Shown here piece by piece: positions 1 through 6,077 of a stretch of DNA of 14,939 nucleotides; position 1 is the first letter of the stretch; each line of letters opens with the position of its first letter. This DNA is from Promethearchaeia archaeon (GTDB lineage Archaea; Asgardarchaeota; Lokiarchaeia; Sigyniarchaeales; SOKP01). The notes under the pieces are model-generated. The model did not search any database. It was given only the letters and a program-made list of their open reading frames with translations, and had not been told where the DNA came from. The stretch lies in assembly GCA_029856295.1 (NCBI GenBank), contig JAHQWS010000309.1, forward strand, positions 1 to 14,939, in the 5' to 3' direction. Both the position numbers and the translations under genes were made by a program.

Positions 1-574
1 TCCCATAATCTGCCCCAATGTCTTTTATCCATTCTTCAGTGATAGCGACACCACCAACGATGAAAATTAATTTTTTTGTGTTTGTATATTCATTTTTTAT
101 TAATTCGATTGTTTTTTTCATTGGTTCCTTGGAGGATGTTAGGAGTCCAGATAAACCTACAATATTAGGATGAGTTTTTTTTACCGCTTCCATAAATTCC
201 TCAGCTGAGACATCAATGCCAAGGTCAATCACTTCATATCCTTCAGACCTTAGTAAAGTAATAATAATATTTTTTCCAATATCATGCATATCACTCTCAA
301 CAGTACCTATTAGTACTTTTCCTTTACTTTCATCGTGTTTTTTAGAAAAATAAGGTTCCATTAACTTGCTGGCTTCTTTGAATGTATCTGCCGCGATTAT
401 TAAATCAGACAGGAAATATTCTTCAGACTCAAACAAATCACCTATTTTTGTTAAAGAAATTTTTAAATCCTCAAAAATTTCTAAGGGATCACGTTTTTCT
501 AACTGAGCTTTTACTAATTTTAAAACGAGATCATCCTCTAATTCTACCATAGCATTTATTAACTCTTCACTCAT
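1..574 (-). CDS. Corrinoid (methylcobalamin-binding) protein, C-terminus cut off by window edge
   Basis: This is a small cobalamin-binding carrier of the MtbC/MtaC/MetH-like family, which shuttles a methyl group between two methyltransferases in the cytoplasm. I translated it from the minus strand: 191 codons are visible and the reading frame is still open at base 1. Residues 1-80 are the helical cap domain. Residues 86 onward are the Rossmann-like B12 domain, with DMHDIGK at 95-101 (the D-x-H-x-x-G motif, H97 being the lower cobalt ligand), GLSGLLTSS at 140-148 and a GG at 174-175. Family members are about 210-220 residues, so only the last 20-30 are missing. The ATG at 572-574 is preceded by a good Shine-Dalgarno motif (GAGGTA). 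It lies 32 bases downstream of the UroD-family gene on the same strand, the classic methyltransferase plus corrinoid protein arrangement. The methyl donor cannot be told from this sequence. Confidence 0.9.
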   Translation of the reverse strand, partial: MSEELINAMVELEDDLVLKLVKAQLEKRDPLEIFEDLKISLTKIGDLFESEEYFLSDLIIAADTFKEASKLMEPYFSKKHDESKGKVLIGTVESDMHDIGKNIIITLLRSEGYEVIDLGIDVSAEEFMEAVKKTHPNIVGLSGLLTSSKEPMKKTIELIKNEYTNTKKLIFIVGGVAITEEWIKDIGADYG

Positions 575-580
575 TATGCC

Positions 581-586
581 TACCTC
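581..586 (-). promoter_or_regulatory. Ribosome binding site of the corrinoid protein gene
   Basis: Read on the minus strand this is GAGGTA, six bases before the ATG at 572-574. It is one of the clearest Shine-Dalgarno motifs in the window and fixes the start of the corrinoid protein gene. It also fits translation as a second cistron after the methyltransferase gene. Confidence 0.6.
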
Positions 587-606
587 TTTTTATTACCCTA
601 CATTTT

Positions 607-1743
607 TTATTCTTCTTCAGGAATAATTAATTTATTTTTAGTCTTATATCGCCCATATTTATCAGCAAGTTCAATCATCATATCTAATCTGCGTAATGGG
701 GTTCCACGGTTAATGCCGCCTCCAGTAGATAACATGTAGCCGCTTCCAGGACCGTAAATTTGAATGTTTTCAATTATATTTTTCTCAACAACCTTGTCGT
801 CCGGTTCACGCAACATAACATCCCTACCCGGCACTTGTCCCATTAATGCATACTTATTTTCTAGATTAGAAACAATTTCTTTGGTTTTCCTCAGGTCTCC
901 TCCCGGAGCCCATTCCTGTCCATGAAATATGTTGTAACCCCAATCACCTATTTGCTCAATAAAATGATAGCTTCTATTTTCACTATGGTAAAGCAATCCT
1001 CCAGATTGAGGTTTGAGCGCTTCAATTAATTTCTTATGATATGGAGCGAAGAATTCATTGACCAACTTTTTATTTAAAAATCCACTGACATGATCCGCAA
1101 TTAATATAACCGTTGCATACCCGCCAATTAGTTTTGTCCACTCAGATAAAAATTTTATAGCAAAATCTGTACATTTTTCAAGAAGTTGATGAATAACTTC
1201 TGGCTTCTTCCTCATATCGAGAAGAAATTTATCATAACCATACACTTGGCCCGCAATCTCTAGAGGTCCAAATTCTCCTATTCCCGCTGGCTTTATCCCT
1301 GTTTCCAAGGAATATTCAATTTTTTTTAGCCAATCTCCTGTCCCAGGTACGTCCCATGCTGATTCTGGAATTTTAAACTTTTCTACTTCACTTGAATTTT
1401 CTATGACATGTCCGGCTACAGCAGGAATTTCATCTTCAGGGTCGGATATCGGGCATCCAAGAGCTTGAGCGGTAGCATATGGTTGATAGATTGAAACTGC
1501 GCAATAGGCTCCAGAAAACCGTTCTTTAAATCTTTCTCCAGTTTGTATTTGAAGATCTACATCAGAAAGGTATTTTTTTACAGATTTTCCTGCAAAATCA
1601 GCCATTAAATCAAATTCGGGAAAAAAAACTATGGGGACTCTGTCTGGTTTTAAAAAAGCCATTGCCTTCAACATTCTTTGGGCTGGATCTAATATTTTAG
1701 CTTTTTTACTCTTTTTTTCACCTGACATATTGTATATTACCAT
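607..1743 (-). CDS. UroD/MtaA-family corrinoid methyltransferase with altered zinc motif
   Basis: This 378-residue TIM-barrel protein belongs to the uroporphyrinogen decarboxylase/MtaA superfamily, whose members in such clusters move methyl groups to or from a corrinoid protein. The N-terminal DPAQRMLKAM (19-28) and PDRVP (33-37) blocks are typical, as is the segment around IADHVSGF (215-222) before the substrate loop. The usual zinc triad of MtaA/MtbA enzymes is H-x-C plus a later Cys. Here the first part reads H253-S-E255 and the later glycine-rich loop is STGGG (339-343), with no cysteine in either place. The protein may therefore bind metal differently, or be a substrate-side methyltransferase rather than a coenzyme M type. 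The start is uncertain: ATG at 1743, or ATG at 1728 (residue 6); neither has a clear Shine-Dalgarno. The corrinoid gene follows 32 bases downstream, probably in one transcript. Confidence 0.85.
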   Translation of the reverse strand: MVIYNMSGEKKSKKAKILDPAQRMLKAMAFLKPDRVPIVFFPEFDLMADFAGKSVKKYLSDVDLQIQTGERFKERFSGAYCAVSIYQPYATAQALGCPISDPEDEIPAVAGHVIENSSEVEKFKIPESAWDVPGTGDWLKKIEYSLETGIKPAGIGEFGPLEIAGQVYGYDKFLLDMRKKPEVIHQLLEKCTDFAIKFLSEWTKLIGGYATVILIADHVSGFLNKKLVNEFFAPYHKKLIEALKPQSGGLLYHSENRSYHFIEQIGDWGYNIFHGQEWAPGGDLRKTKEIVSNLENKYALMGQVPGRDVMLREPDDKVVEKNIIENIQIYGPGSGYMLSTGGGINRGTPLRRLDMMIELADKYGRYKTKNKLIIPEEE

Positions 1744-1773
1744 AAATTATTAATTCAATATTTAGAGAAATTA

Positions 1774-1783
1774 AGTATAAATT
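1774..1783 (-). promoter_or_regulatory. Candidate archaeal TATA box for the methyltransferase-corrinoid operon
   Basis: On the minus strand this stretch reads as AATTTATACT, about 35 bases before the ATG at 1743. That spacing suits an archaeal promoter with a short leader. The region is AT-rich throughout, so the match is only suggestive. Confidence 0.3.
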
Positions 1784-1802
1784 AAAAATTTAGATGAAAC
1801 AC

Positions 1803-1815
1803 CATATTCAATATG
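1803..1815. promoter_or_regulatory. Short perfect palindrome, possible operator
   Basis: CATATTCAATATG is a perfect inverted repeat with six-base arms around one central base. It sits about 20-25 bases upstream of the candidate TATA box of the methyltransferase operon and just past the end of cca. A palindrome here could bind a dimeric regulator. In DNA this AT-rich it may equally be chance. Confidence 0.2.
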
Positions 1816-1824
1816 AGTTTTATA

Positions 1825-3300
1825 TCATTTATTTCTAGTCTCAGTCTCAAAAAACGGTAATACCATATTTTTTAGAACATATATCGCTTTTTTACCAGAA
1901 GCAGTTTTACAATTAAACGATTTGGAAATATTTACGATTTCTAAATTATCCGGAATTTTATCTTTAATAAAGTTCTTCAGAAAATCGAAAAAATTATTAA
2001 ATTCTCTTTTGGTTTCAGTCCACAAATAACCATCTTTCAGGATAAAATCTTTATTTTTTTTCTTGAATTTCTCAGCATGGAATTTATCCTTGACTTGTGG
2101 TCCTTTTCTCAGATAAGATGAAGAAATCTTTATATTATCGCAATACATTACCAGATTATATTCATTGACATTATCTTCAAAATACACTTCAAACACAATG
2201 CTTCCGAATCGTTTTGCGTGTGAAAATTCTCTCTCTCCATTAGCTTTGATTCGATCGCCTAGTGAATATAATTTATCTCGACTAATTGTGTAATGAACAT
2301 CAGCGTCTTTATTTTTCAATTCTATTATGAAAGTATTTGATAGTATAGTATCGTTTTGATTTGAAAGGTTAATTTCTGGAATAGCTGATAGCTTAAAAAA
2401 ATCCTTGTTTGGATTTTTGATATAATCCTTTATCCTTTGATTACAATATTTATAGGCTTTTTCCGAAATTGCTGAAGCAACATTTCTATTCATGTCAATT
2501 GGGTCAATTAAAATAAGATAATCATTTTGAAAATGTTGAATTTTCTCTAATTTATTTTTATTTCTATTATAATAGTCTAAGGGATTCTGATATAGTGTAT
2601 CAAAACTTTTGAAAACGGTTTGAATATTTCCAAAATAATAAATTAACAACTCAGCTGCATATCCAATAAATCCTATTTTCCCTACAGGACTTTTATCTCC
2701 ATAACTATGGCAAGCTTTAAAAAATTGTTTCAGCAACCTTACATCATTTTTTTGACCTTCATTAAGGTTATCCCTTATAAACCGGCCATGCCAAGGGGAT
2801 CTATCAACAGCAGTTATTGGGCCGTGTTTTTTTATATACTCCAAACCTAAATCAAAATATAGAACAATATCAATTTTCAATTTAACATTTTTCGTGAAAT
2901 AATCAACAGTTACGTAAGGGTGCTCTGCATATAAGAGGCGTGGATTATGAAATTCTTTCATAGTTAAAGATTTGATAATCCAATTATTACATAGGTCTAA
3001 GAAATCCTCTTTAGATGCTTTTTTTAATTTGCTTTTACTTAATCCTTCATATTTAGTGGAGTATAAATCATAGTTTAATCCGATAAATAAATCAATATCA
3101 AAATCATCTCTTAATTGAGTTTGTTTGATTCCGGTTGAACCTTGAGGTTCAATTCTCACATATTCAATTTTCAATTCTTTAGCTTTCTTTTCTAATAAAG
3201 ACTTTAAATCTTTAACTATCTCATTAATTAAATTTAATTCTTGATTTGTAGGAATTATTTCCTTTAAAACATCGTAAAAAGTTTGATTTAGAGAATTCAT
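1825..3300 (-). CDS. cca: Archaeal class I CCA-adding enzyme (tRNA nucleotidyltransferase)
   Basis: This enzyme adds or restores the CCA end of tRNA from CTP and ATP without a nucleic acid template. The head domain has GS at 54-55, the catalytic pair D68 and D70 in DFDIDLF, and a third carboxylate D144 in KIDIVLYF. Other archaeal-type blocks follow in the expected order: AEHPYV (125-130), AVDRSPWH (164-171), NDVRLLKQF (185-193), the GFIGYAAELL helix (210-219), DPIDMNRNVA (266-275) and GPQVKDKF (400-407). At 491 residues it is about 50 longer than the well-known Archaeoglobus enzyme (about 437 residues); the extra length is mostly between the catalytic domain and the GPQ block. It is the last gene of a run with mntA and hepT, starting 52 bases after hepT. 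It could be the cell's only CCA enzyme or a second, specialised copy; the window cannot tell. Confidence 0.9.
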   Translation of the reverse strand: MNSLNQTFYDVLKEIIPTNQELNLINEIVKDLKSLLEKKAKELKIEYVRIEPQGSTGIKQTQLRDDFDIDLFIGLNYDLYSTKYEGLSKSKLKKASKEDFLDLCNNWIIKSLTMKEFHNPRLLYAEHPYVTVDYFTKNVKLKIDIVLYFDLGLEYIKKHGPITAVDRSPWHGRFIRDNLNEGQKNDVRLLKQFFKACHSYGDKSPVGKIGFIGYAAELLIYYFGNIQTVFKSFDTLYQNPLDYYNRNKNKLEKIQHFQNDYLILIDPIDMNRNVASAISEKAYKYCNQRIKDYIKNPNKDFFKLSAIPEINLSNQNDTILSNTFIIELKNKDADVHYTISRDKLYSLGDRIKANGEREFSHAKRFGSIVFEVYFEDNVNEYNLVMYCDNIKISSSYLRKGPQVKDKFHAEKFKKKNKDFILKDGYLWTETKREFNNFFDFLKNFIKDKIPDNLEIVNISKSFNCKTASGKKAIYVLKNMVLPFFETETRNK

Positions 3301-3352
3301 AAGGATAATTCAAATGCTAGGTGGTTAAAGTGATTAATGGTTTTTTATAATA

Positions 3353-3709
3353 TTAATCTTCCTTTTCAAGCATTTCTTCATATGTTTTCTTAATGATTTC
3401 TTTTGTCTCGGGAATATTTATTGTTATAATATCCCAGATAATATCTAAATCTACATTAGAATAAGCGTGAATAACAATATTTCTTAATCCTATTATTTTT
3501 TTCCAAGGAATGTTAGCATGATGCTTCTTAAAATCCTCAGATAATTTTTTTGAAGCTTCTCCTATAAGCTCTAAGTTTCTTAAAACGGCATCTATCACCA
3601 TTTCTTTTTGTTCAAAAAGTTCTCGTGTTAAACCTTTAATATATCGTTCAATTTTGGTAGAAAATTCTATTATATCTCCTAGTGCTATTTTTATTGTCTT
3701 TTTTTTCAA
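3353..3709 (-). CDS. hepT: HepT-like HEPN ribonuclease toxin (DUF86)
   Basis: This 118-residue all-helical protein is the toxin of a HEPN/MNT toxin-antitoxin pair. The diagnostic motif R-x4-H-x-Y is complete: R76, H81 and Y83 in RNIVIHAY. In studied members the Arg and His form the RNase site at the dimer interface, and the Tyr is the residue the antitoxin modifies with AMP. The cyanobacterial Aphanizomenon toxin removes four nucleotides from the 3' end of tRNAs; the target of this protein is unknown. The first in-frame start is a TTG that overlaps the mntA stop codon (TTGA), so translation is probably coupled to the antitoxin. No in-frame ATG occurs before residue 37, which would lose the first helix, so the TTG is the best start. 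All key residues are present, so the toxin looks active. Confidence 0.88.
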   Translation of the reverse strand: MKKKTIKIALGDIIEFSTKIERYIKGLTRELFEQKEMVIDAVLRNLELIGEASKKLSEDFKKHHANIPWKKIIGLRNIVIHAYSNVDLDIIWDIITINIPETKEIIKKTYEEMLEKED

Positions 3710-3996
3710 ACGTAAATCACTTCTTTTAATATTTCATCCTTTAACTGAGGCTTCAGAGCTTTAATAGAAACTAAATCAACTTTTTTACCTAAAGTACTCT
3801 CAAGATATTCATTAAGTTCAACAACATCCCATCCAATTGGTCCATTAAACTTTACTAAAATATCTATATCGCTTTCTGATGTTTCTTCCCCTTTAGAGAA
3901 AGAACCAAAGACTCCTATCTTTTCAACATAGAACTTTTTCCTAAGATAATCTTTATTTTTTTTTAAAATTGTCTCGATCTTTTTTAATTCGCTCAT
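3706..3996 (-). CDS. mntA: MntA-like minimal nucleotidyltransferase antitoxin
   Basis: This is the antitoxin of the HEPN/MNT pair, a minimal nucleotidyltransferase of the DNA polymerase beta superfamily. Known members silence HepT by adding AMP units to its conserved tyrosine. Counted from the ATG at 3996 (96 residues), the motif GS-x10-D-x-D is intact (G31, S32, D43, D45) and a third Asp is at D74 in KKVDLV. The C-terminal ALKPQLKDEI is typical of the family. The frame also extends upstream to a TTG at 4041, adding 15 residues. I prefer the ATG because it gives the usual family length and leaves room for a leader after the AT-rich promoter region. The stop overlaps the TTG start of hepT by four bases. 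Antitoxin-first order is one of the known layouts. Confidence 0.87.
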   Translation of the reverse strand: MSELKKIETILKKNKDYLRKKFYVEKIGVFGSFSKGEETSESDIDILVKFNGPIGWDVVELNEYLESTLGKKVDLVSIKALKPQLKDEILKEVIYV

Positions 3997-4052
3997 TCTA
4001 TTAACTAAAATTATGGATAATATTTTATCAGTGATATTCAAGTTAATTATAG

Positions 4053-4075
4053 AATTTAAATTTTAAATAAATATT
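4053..4075 (-). promoter_or_regulatory. Candidate promoter of the mntA-hepT-cca cluster
   Basis: The minus strand here reads as overlapping TATA-like runs (AAATATTTATTTAAAATTTA and neighbours), about 60-80 bases before the ATG at 3996. Transcription would start near 4030-4045, which makes the upstream TTG at 4041 an unlikely start for mntA. The low complexity of the region keeps confidence low. Confidence 0.3.
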
Positions 4076-4151
4076 TAATTTCAACAGATATAATGGGAAT
4101 TAAATACATTTTAATAATATGAAATAAATTGCAAAAGAACGGATATGGATA

Positions 4152-4168
4152 AATTTAATATTTTAAAA
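4152..4168 (+). promoter_or_regulatory. Candidate promoter of the broken methyltransferase gene
   Basis: A TATA-like run (AATTTAATATTTTAAAA) lies 18-34 bases before the ATG at 4186. This would give a very short leader or a leaderless transcript, common in archaea, and fits the absence of a Shine-Dalgarno. The region between 4000 and 4185 is shared with the divergent mntA promoter. Confidence 0.3.
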
Positions 4169-4185
4169 GTAAATTAAGTGTAAAA

Positions 4186-4932
4186 ATGGATCCAACAGAA
4201 CGCATTTTCGCTACTTGTAAAGGAGAGGAGGTCGATCGTGTTCCAACCATGTCTATTTTATACGATCTAAATCCAATTTATCAAGTATTAGGATATCCAA
4301 AAAAGACCGATGCTGATTTAATAAATAGTTGGGTTGGTCAATTTTTTCTAAAAAAATTTGGAATGAGCCGATTAGGGAGAAGCATAGCTAAAAAGGATGT
4401 GTATAAAGCAGGTCGTCTTGGGGTTGAAGCAGCACTACAATTAGGTTTTGATGCCGCATGGACTCCCTTAGGATTAGCATTTTCTAGTTTCCCTGATGAG
4501 AATACTATCTTGGATGATTGGGGCAGTTATAATGATATAGCATTTGATGCCTATGGTAATGCTACTTATTATTATCGAGAACCGAAAATTACTACACAAG
4601 AGGAGTACGAGCAATGGGAATATTTTCCTGATGCTGACGATTGTGCGAAGAAGACCTATAAATTTTTCAAAAAAATAATTGAAAAATATGGAGATAAAAT
4701 TTGTATTTTCGGTGATGTTTACTGTGGATTATATCAAACGATGTTTACTAGCATGGGATTGGAAAGAATTGCATATTATATCCGAAAGAATCCTGATTTT
4801 ATTCGAGATTTCATAGCACGTATGGAAGAATTTACCTTAAAAACTGATATGGCAATGATGGATGCCGGAGTAAAAGTATTGATGAAAGGAGATGATATGT
4901 CATTTAAAACAGGGGATTTAGCCCTCAGCTAA
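4186..4932 (+). CDS. UroD-family methyltransferase, N-terminal part of a frameshifted gene
   Basis: This is the first two thirds (248 residues) of a UroD/MtaA-family TIM-barrel methyltransferase. The opening DPTERIFATCKGEEVDRVP is typical of the family, and the barrel continues through FGDVYCG to GDDMSFKTG near the end. The reading frame then stops at TAA 4930-4932, in the middle of the conserved segment that normally runs on into a substrate-loop helix. The remaining third follows in the -1 frame (bases 4914-5363). The joined product would be about 392 residues, full length for the family. Start is the ATG at 4186, with no Shine-Dalgarno. This paralogue is only distantly like the 607-1743 gene on the other strand. 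Unless the shift is a sequencing error or is recoded, the gene is broken, because the metal-binding H-x-C lies downstream of the break. Confidence 0.8.
   Translation: MDPTERIFATCKGEEVDRVPTMSILYDLNPIYQVLGYPKKTDADLINSWVGQFFLKKFGMSRLGRSIAKKDVYKAGRLGVEAALQLGFDAAWTPLGLAFSSFPDENTILDDWGSYNDIAFDAYGNATYYYREPKITTQEEYEQWEYFPDADDCAKKTYKFFKKIIEKYGDKICIFGDVYCGLYQTMFTSMGLERIAYYIRKNPDFIRDFIARMEEFTLKTDMAMMDAGVKVLMKGDDMSFKTGDLALS
4908..4931 (+). other. Frameshift junction inside the UroD-family methyltransferase
   Basis: The upstream frame ends at TAA 4930-4932. The downstream frame is open only from 4908, being closed before that by a TAA at 4905-4907. The shift must therefore lie in this short interval, most simply at the G run 4912-4915. 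One extra G there would give KTGGFSPQLNPM, matching the usual KTG-x-x-S-P pattern of the family. No standard X-XXY-YYZ slippery heptamer is present, so a one-base deletion or read error is likelier than programmed frameshifting. Confidence 0.65.
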
Positions 4933-4937
4933 ATCCT

Positions 4938-5363
4938 ATGTTAGTGAATAAATTTTGGGGCCCTTCTTATAAGAGGATATGTGAAGCCATCCATGAAAGA
5001 GGGGGATTATCAATTCTGCATTCATGTGGAGATAATACTAAATTATTCGACTACTTTATTAAATGGGGTTTTGACGGCGCACACGCATACGAGCCTACTT
5101 CAAATGTCGATATTTATAAAGAAAAAAAACTACATGGAGATAAACTAACTATAATCGGAAATATGAATGTTGATTATCTTCTAACAGAGAGGTCAAAACC
5201 GGAAGAAGTAATTGAAGAAACTAAGAAACTCATAAGATATCTTGCTCCAGAAGGCAGATTTATATTAGCTCCCGCACACTCTCACGCTGAGGTTGACATG
5301 TCAAAGGAAAAAGTTATGCTGGAAACTATTTGGAACTATGGGAAATATCCAATAATCCCCTAG
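4938..5363 (+). CDS. UroD-family methyltransferase, C-terminal part of a frameshifted gene
   Basis: This piece carries the last third of the protein interrupted at 4908-4931. The homologous frame opens upstream of this ATG, which is internal to the original gene, so the ATG is not a natural start. The segment KFWGPSYKRI is the usual helix before the metal loop. ILHSCGDN contains the H-x-C zinc motif (H28 and C30 counted from the ATG at 4938), which the other intact paralogue in the window lacks. The C-terminal loop reads FILAPAHSHAEVDMS and has no third Cys; a His may substitute. Alone, this 141-residue fragment cannot form a TIM barrel. Its last 230 bases (5134-5363) are duplicated further right at 6078-6299. 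Confidence 0.75.
   Translation: MLVNKFWGPSYKRICEAIHERGGLSILHSCGDNTKLFDYFIKWGFDGAHAYEPTSNVDIYKEKKLHGDKLTIIGNMNVDYLLTERSKPEEVIEETKKLIRYLAPEGRFILAPAHSHAEVDMSKEKVMLETIWNYGKYPIIP
5134..5363 (+). repeat. Left copy of a duplicated methyltransferase 3' end
   Basis: This gene end matches 6078-6299 in the same orientation. Over the last 65 codons I count 34 differing bases in 195 (about 83 % identity), and more than half of the changed codons are silent. The match starts near ATGGAGATAAACTAACT here and ATGGATATAACTAACT on the right, and fades at the stop codons. The two copies flank the DUF2283/DUF4258 pair. Confidence 0.85.
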
Positions 5364-5563
5364 TTTCTTTGAAGAGTAAAATATTAAAACATATAAAAAA
5401 ATAGAAGAATATGAGAGAATTGAATAAAAAATATTCGACATAATAGTATAATTAAGATGAAAATTAAGAGAATAATTAATAATTATTATTAGTTTTTCAC
5501 TTTTTTTTAATAGAGTATGTTCAAACATAATTATTAATTGCTTATTTTCAATCCTAAGAAGTA

Positions 5564-5577
5564 GAATATTTATTAGA
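5564..5577 (+). promoter_or_regulatory. Candidate promoter of the DUF2283/DUF4258 pair
   Basis: A TATA-like run (GAATATTTATTAGA) lies 22-35 bases before the ATG at 5599 and would give a leaderless or nearly leaderless transcript. The rest of 5364-5598 is AT-rich, with simple TAATTATT runs and no other recognisable signal. Confidence 0.3.
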
Positions 5578-5598
5578 TATGTTTTTTATTAATTATTC

Positions 5599-5826
5599 AT
5601 GCAGATATCTTTTGATAAAGTAGCAAATGCATTATATCTTCAATTTTCTCATGAGAATGTAAAAGACACAGAAGAGATTGACGATGGAATTATAATAGAT
5701 TATGGAAAGAATGATACGATTATTGGGATCGAAATTTTAGATTATACAGATCGAAATTTGAACCTCAATGAATTAATTAAAATGGATGCTGATGAAATAG
5801 TACCAGTGATAGTCCAATGGCAATAA
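5599..5826 (+). CDS. DUF2283 family protein, likely antitoxin partner
   Basis: This 75-residue acidic protein fits the DUF2283 family. It opens with FDKVANALYLQFS (the D-x-x-A-D/N-ALY-I signature), then has a TEEIDDGIIIDY strand pair and GIEILDYTDR (48-57), in the usual order and length. The family has no established biochemical activity. It is often found directly before a DUF4258 gene, and the pair is regarded as a likely type II toxin-antitoxin system. Here the next gene starts inside the last codons of this one (10-base overlap), which suggests coupled translation of two interacting proteins. The ATG at 5599 has no Shine-Dalgarno, and a TATA-like box sits just upstream. The antitoxin role is inferred from the pairing. 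Confidence 0.8.
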   Translation: MQISFDKVANALYLQFSHENVKDTEEIDDGIIIDYGKNDTIIGIEILDYTDRNLNLNELIKMDADEIVPVIVQWQ

Positions 5827-6053
5827 TATTCACGAGACATGCCCTTCAACAAATGAAGTTTCGTAAAATAAACAAAGTTGAAATTAATACTACATTAAAC
5901 AATCCCGATAAAACTTCTCGGGATAAATTTGGAAATTTCATAGCCCAAAAAAAACATGGTAATTATTTATTAAGAGTTGTATATCTACCTGAAAAAGATG
6001 CAAAAAGAATTATTACAGCCTATAAAACTTCAAAATTAAACAAATATAAATAA
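5817..6053 (+). CDS. DUF4258 family protein, likely RelE-like toxin
   Basis: This 78-residue basic protein fits the DUF4258 family. It begins with FTRHALQQMKFRKI (the T-x-H-A-x-x-x-M/R-x-x-R-x-I helix), has NPDKTSRDKFGN in the middle, and ends with LRVVYLPE and RIITAYKTSK, the two C-terminal strands. The fold is thought to resemble RelE/ParE toxins, but no catalytic residue can be assigned safely. Its ATG lies within the end of the DUF2283 gene, ten bases before the upstream gene finishes. The pair fills the space between the two copies of the methyltransferase 3' end, which marks it as a gained or shuffled cassette. Toxin activity is inference from size, charge and pairing. Confidence 0.78.
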   Translation: MAIIFTRHALQQMKFRKINKVEINTTLNNPDKTSRDKFGNFIAQKKHGNYLLRVVYLPEKDAKRIITAYKTSKLNKYK

Positions 6054-6077
6054 ATTCAGAGATATTATTTTGTTTTA

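Noticed and set aside
3706..4041. mntA starting at TTG 4041
   Set aside because: The 15 extra residues are not part of the usual MNT fold and the codon lies where transcription probably begins; ATG 3996 is preferred.
4900..4935. Programmed -1 frameshifting in the methyltransferase
   Set aside because: No standard slippery heptamer in the right phase and no obvious downstream stem; mutation or read error is simpler.
5301..5528. 75-residue minus-strand open frame
   Set aside because: It overlaps the conserved end of the methyltransferase gene and AT-rich spacer; the translation is low-complexity with no family features.
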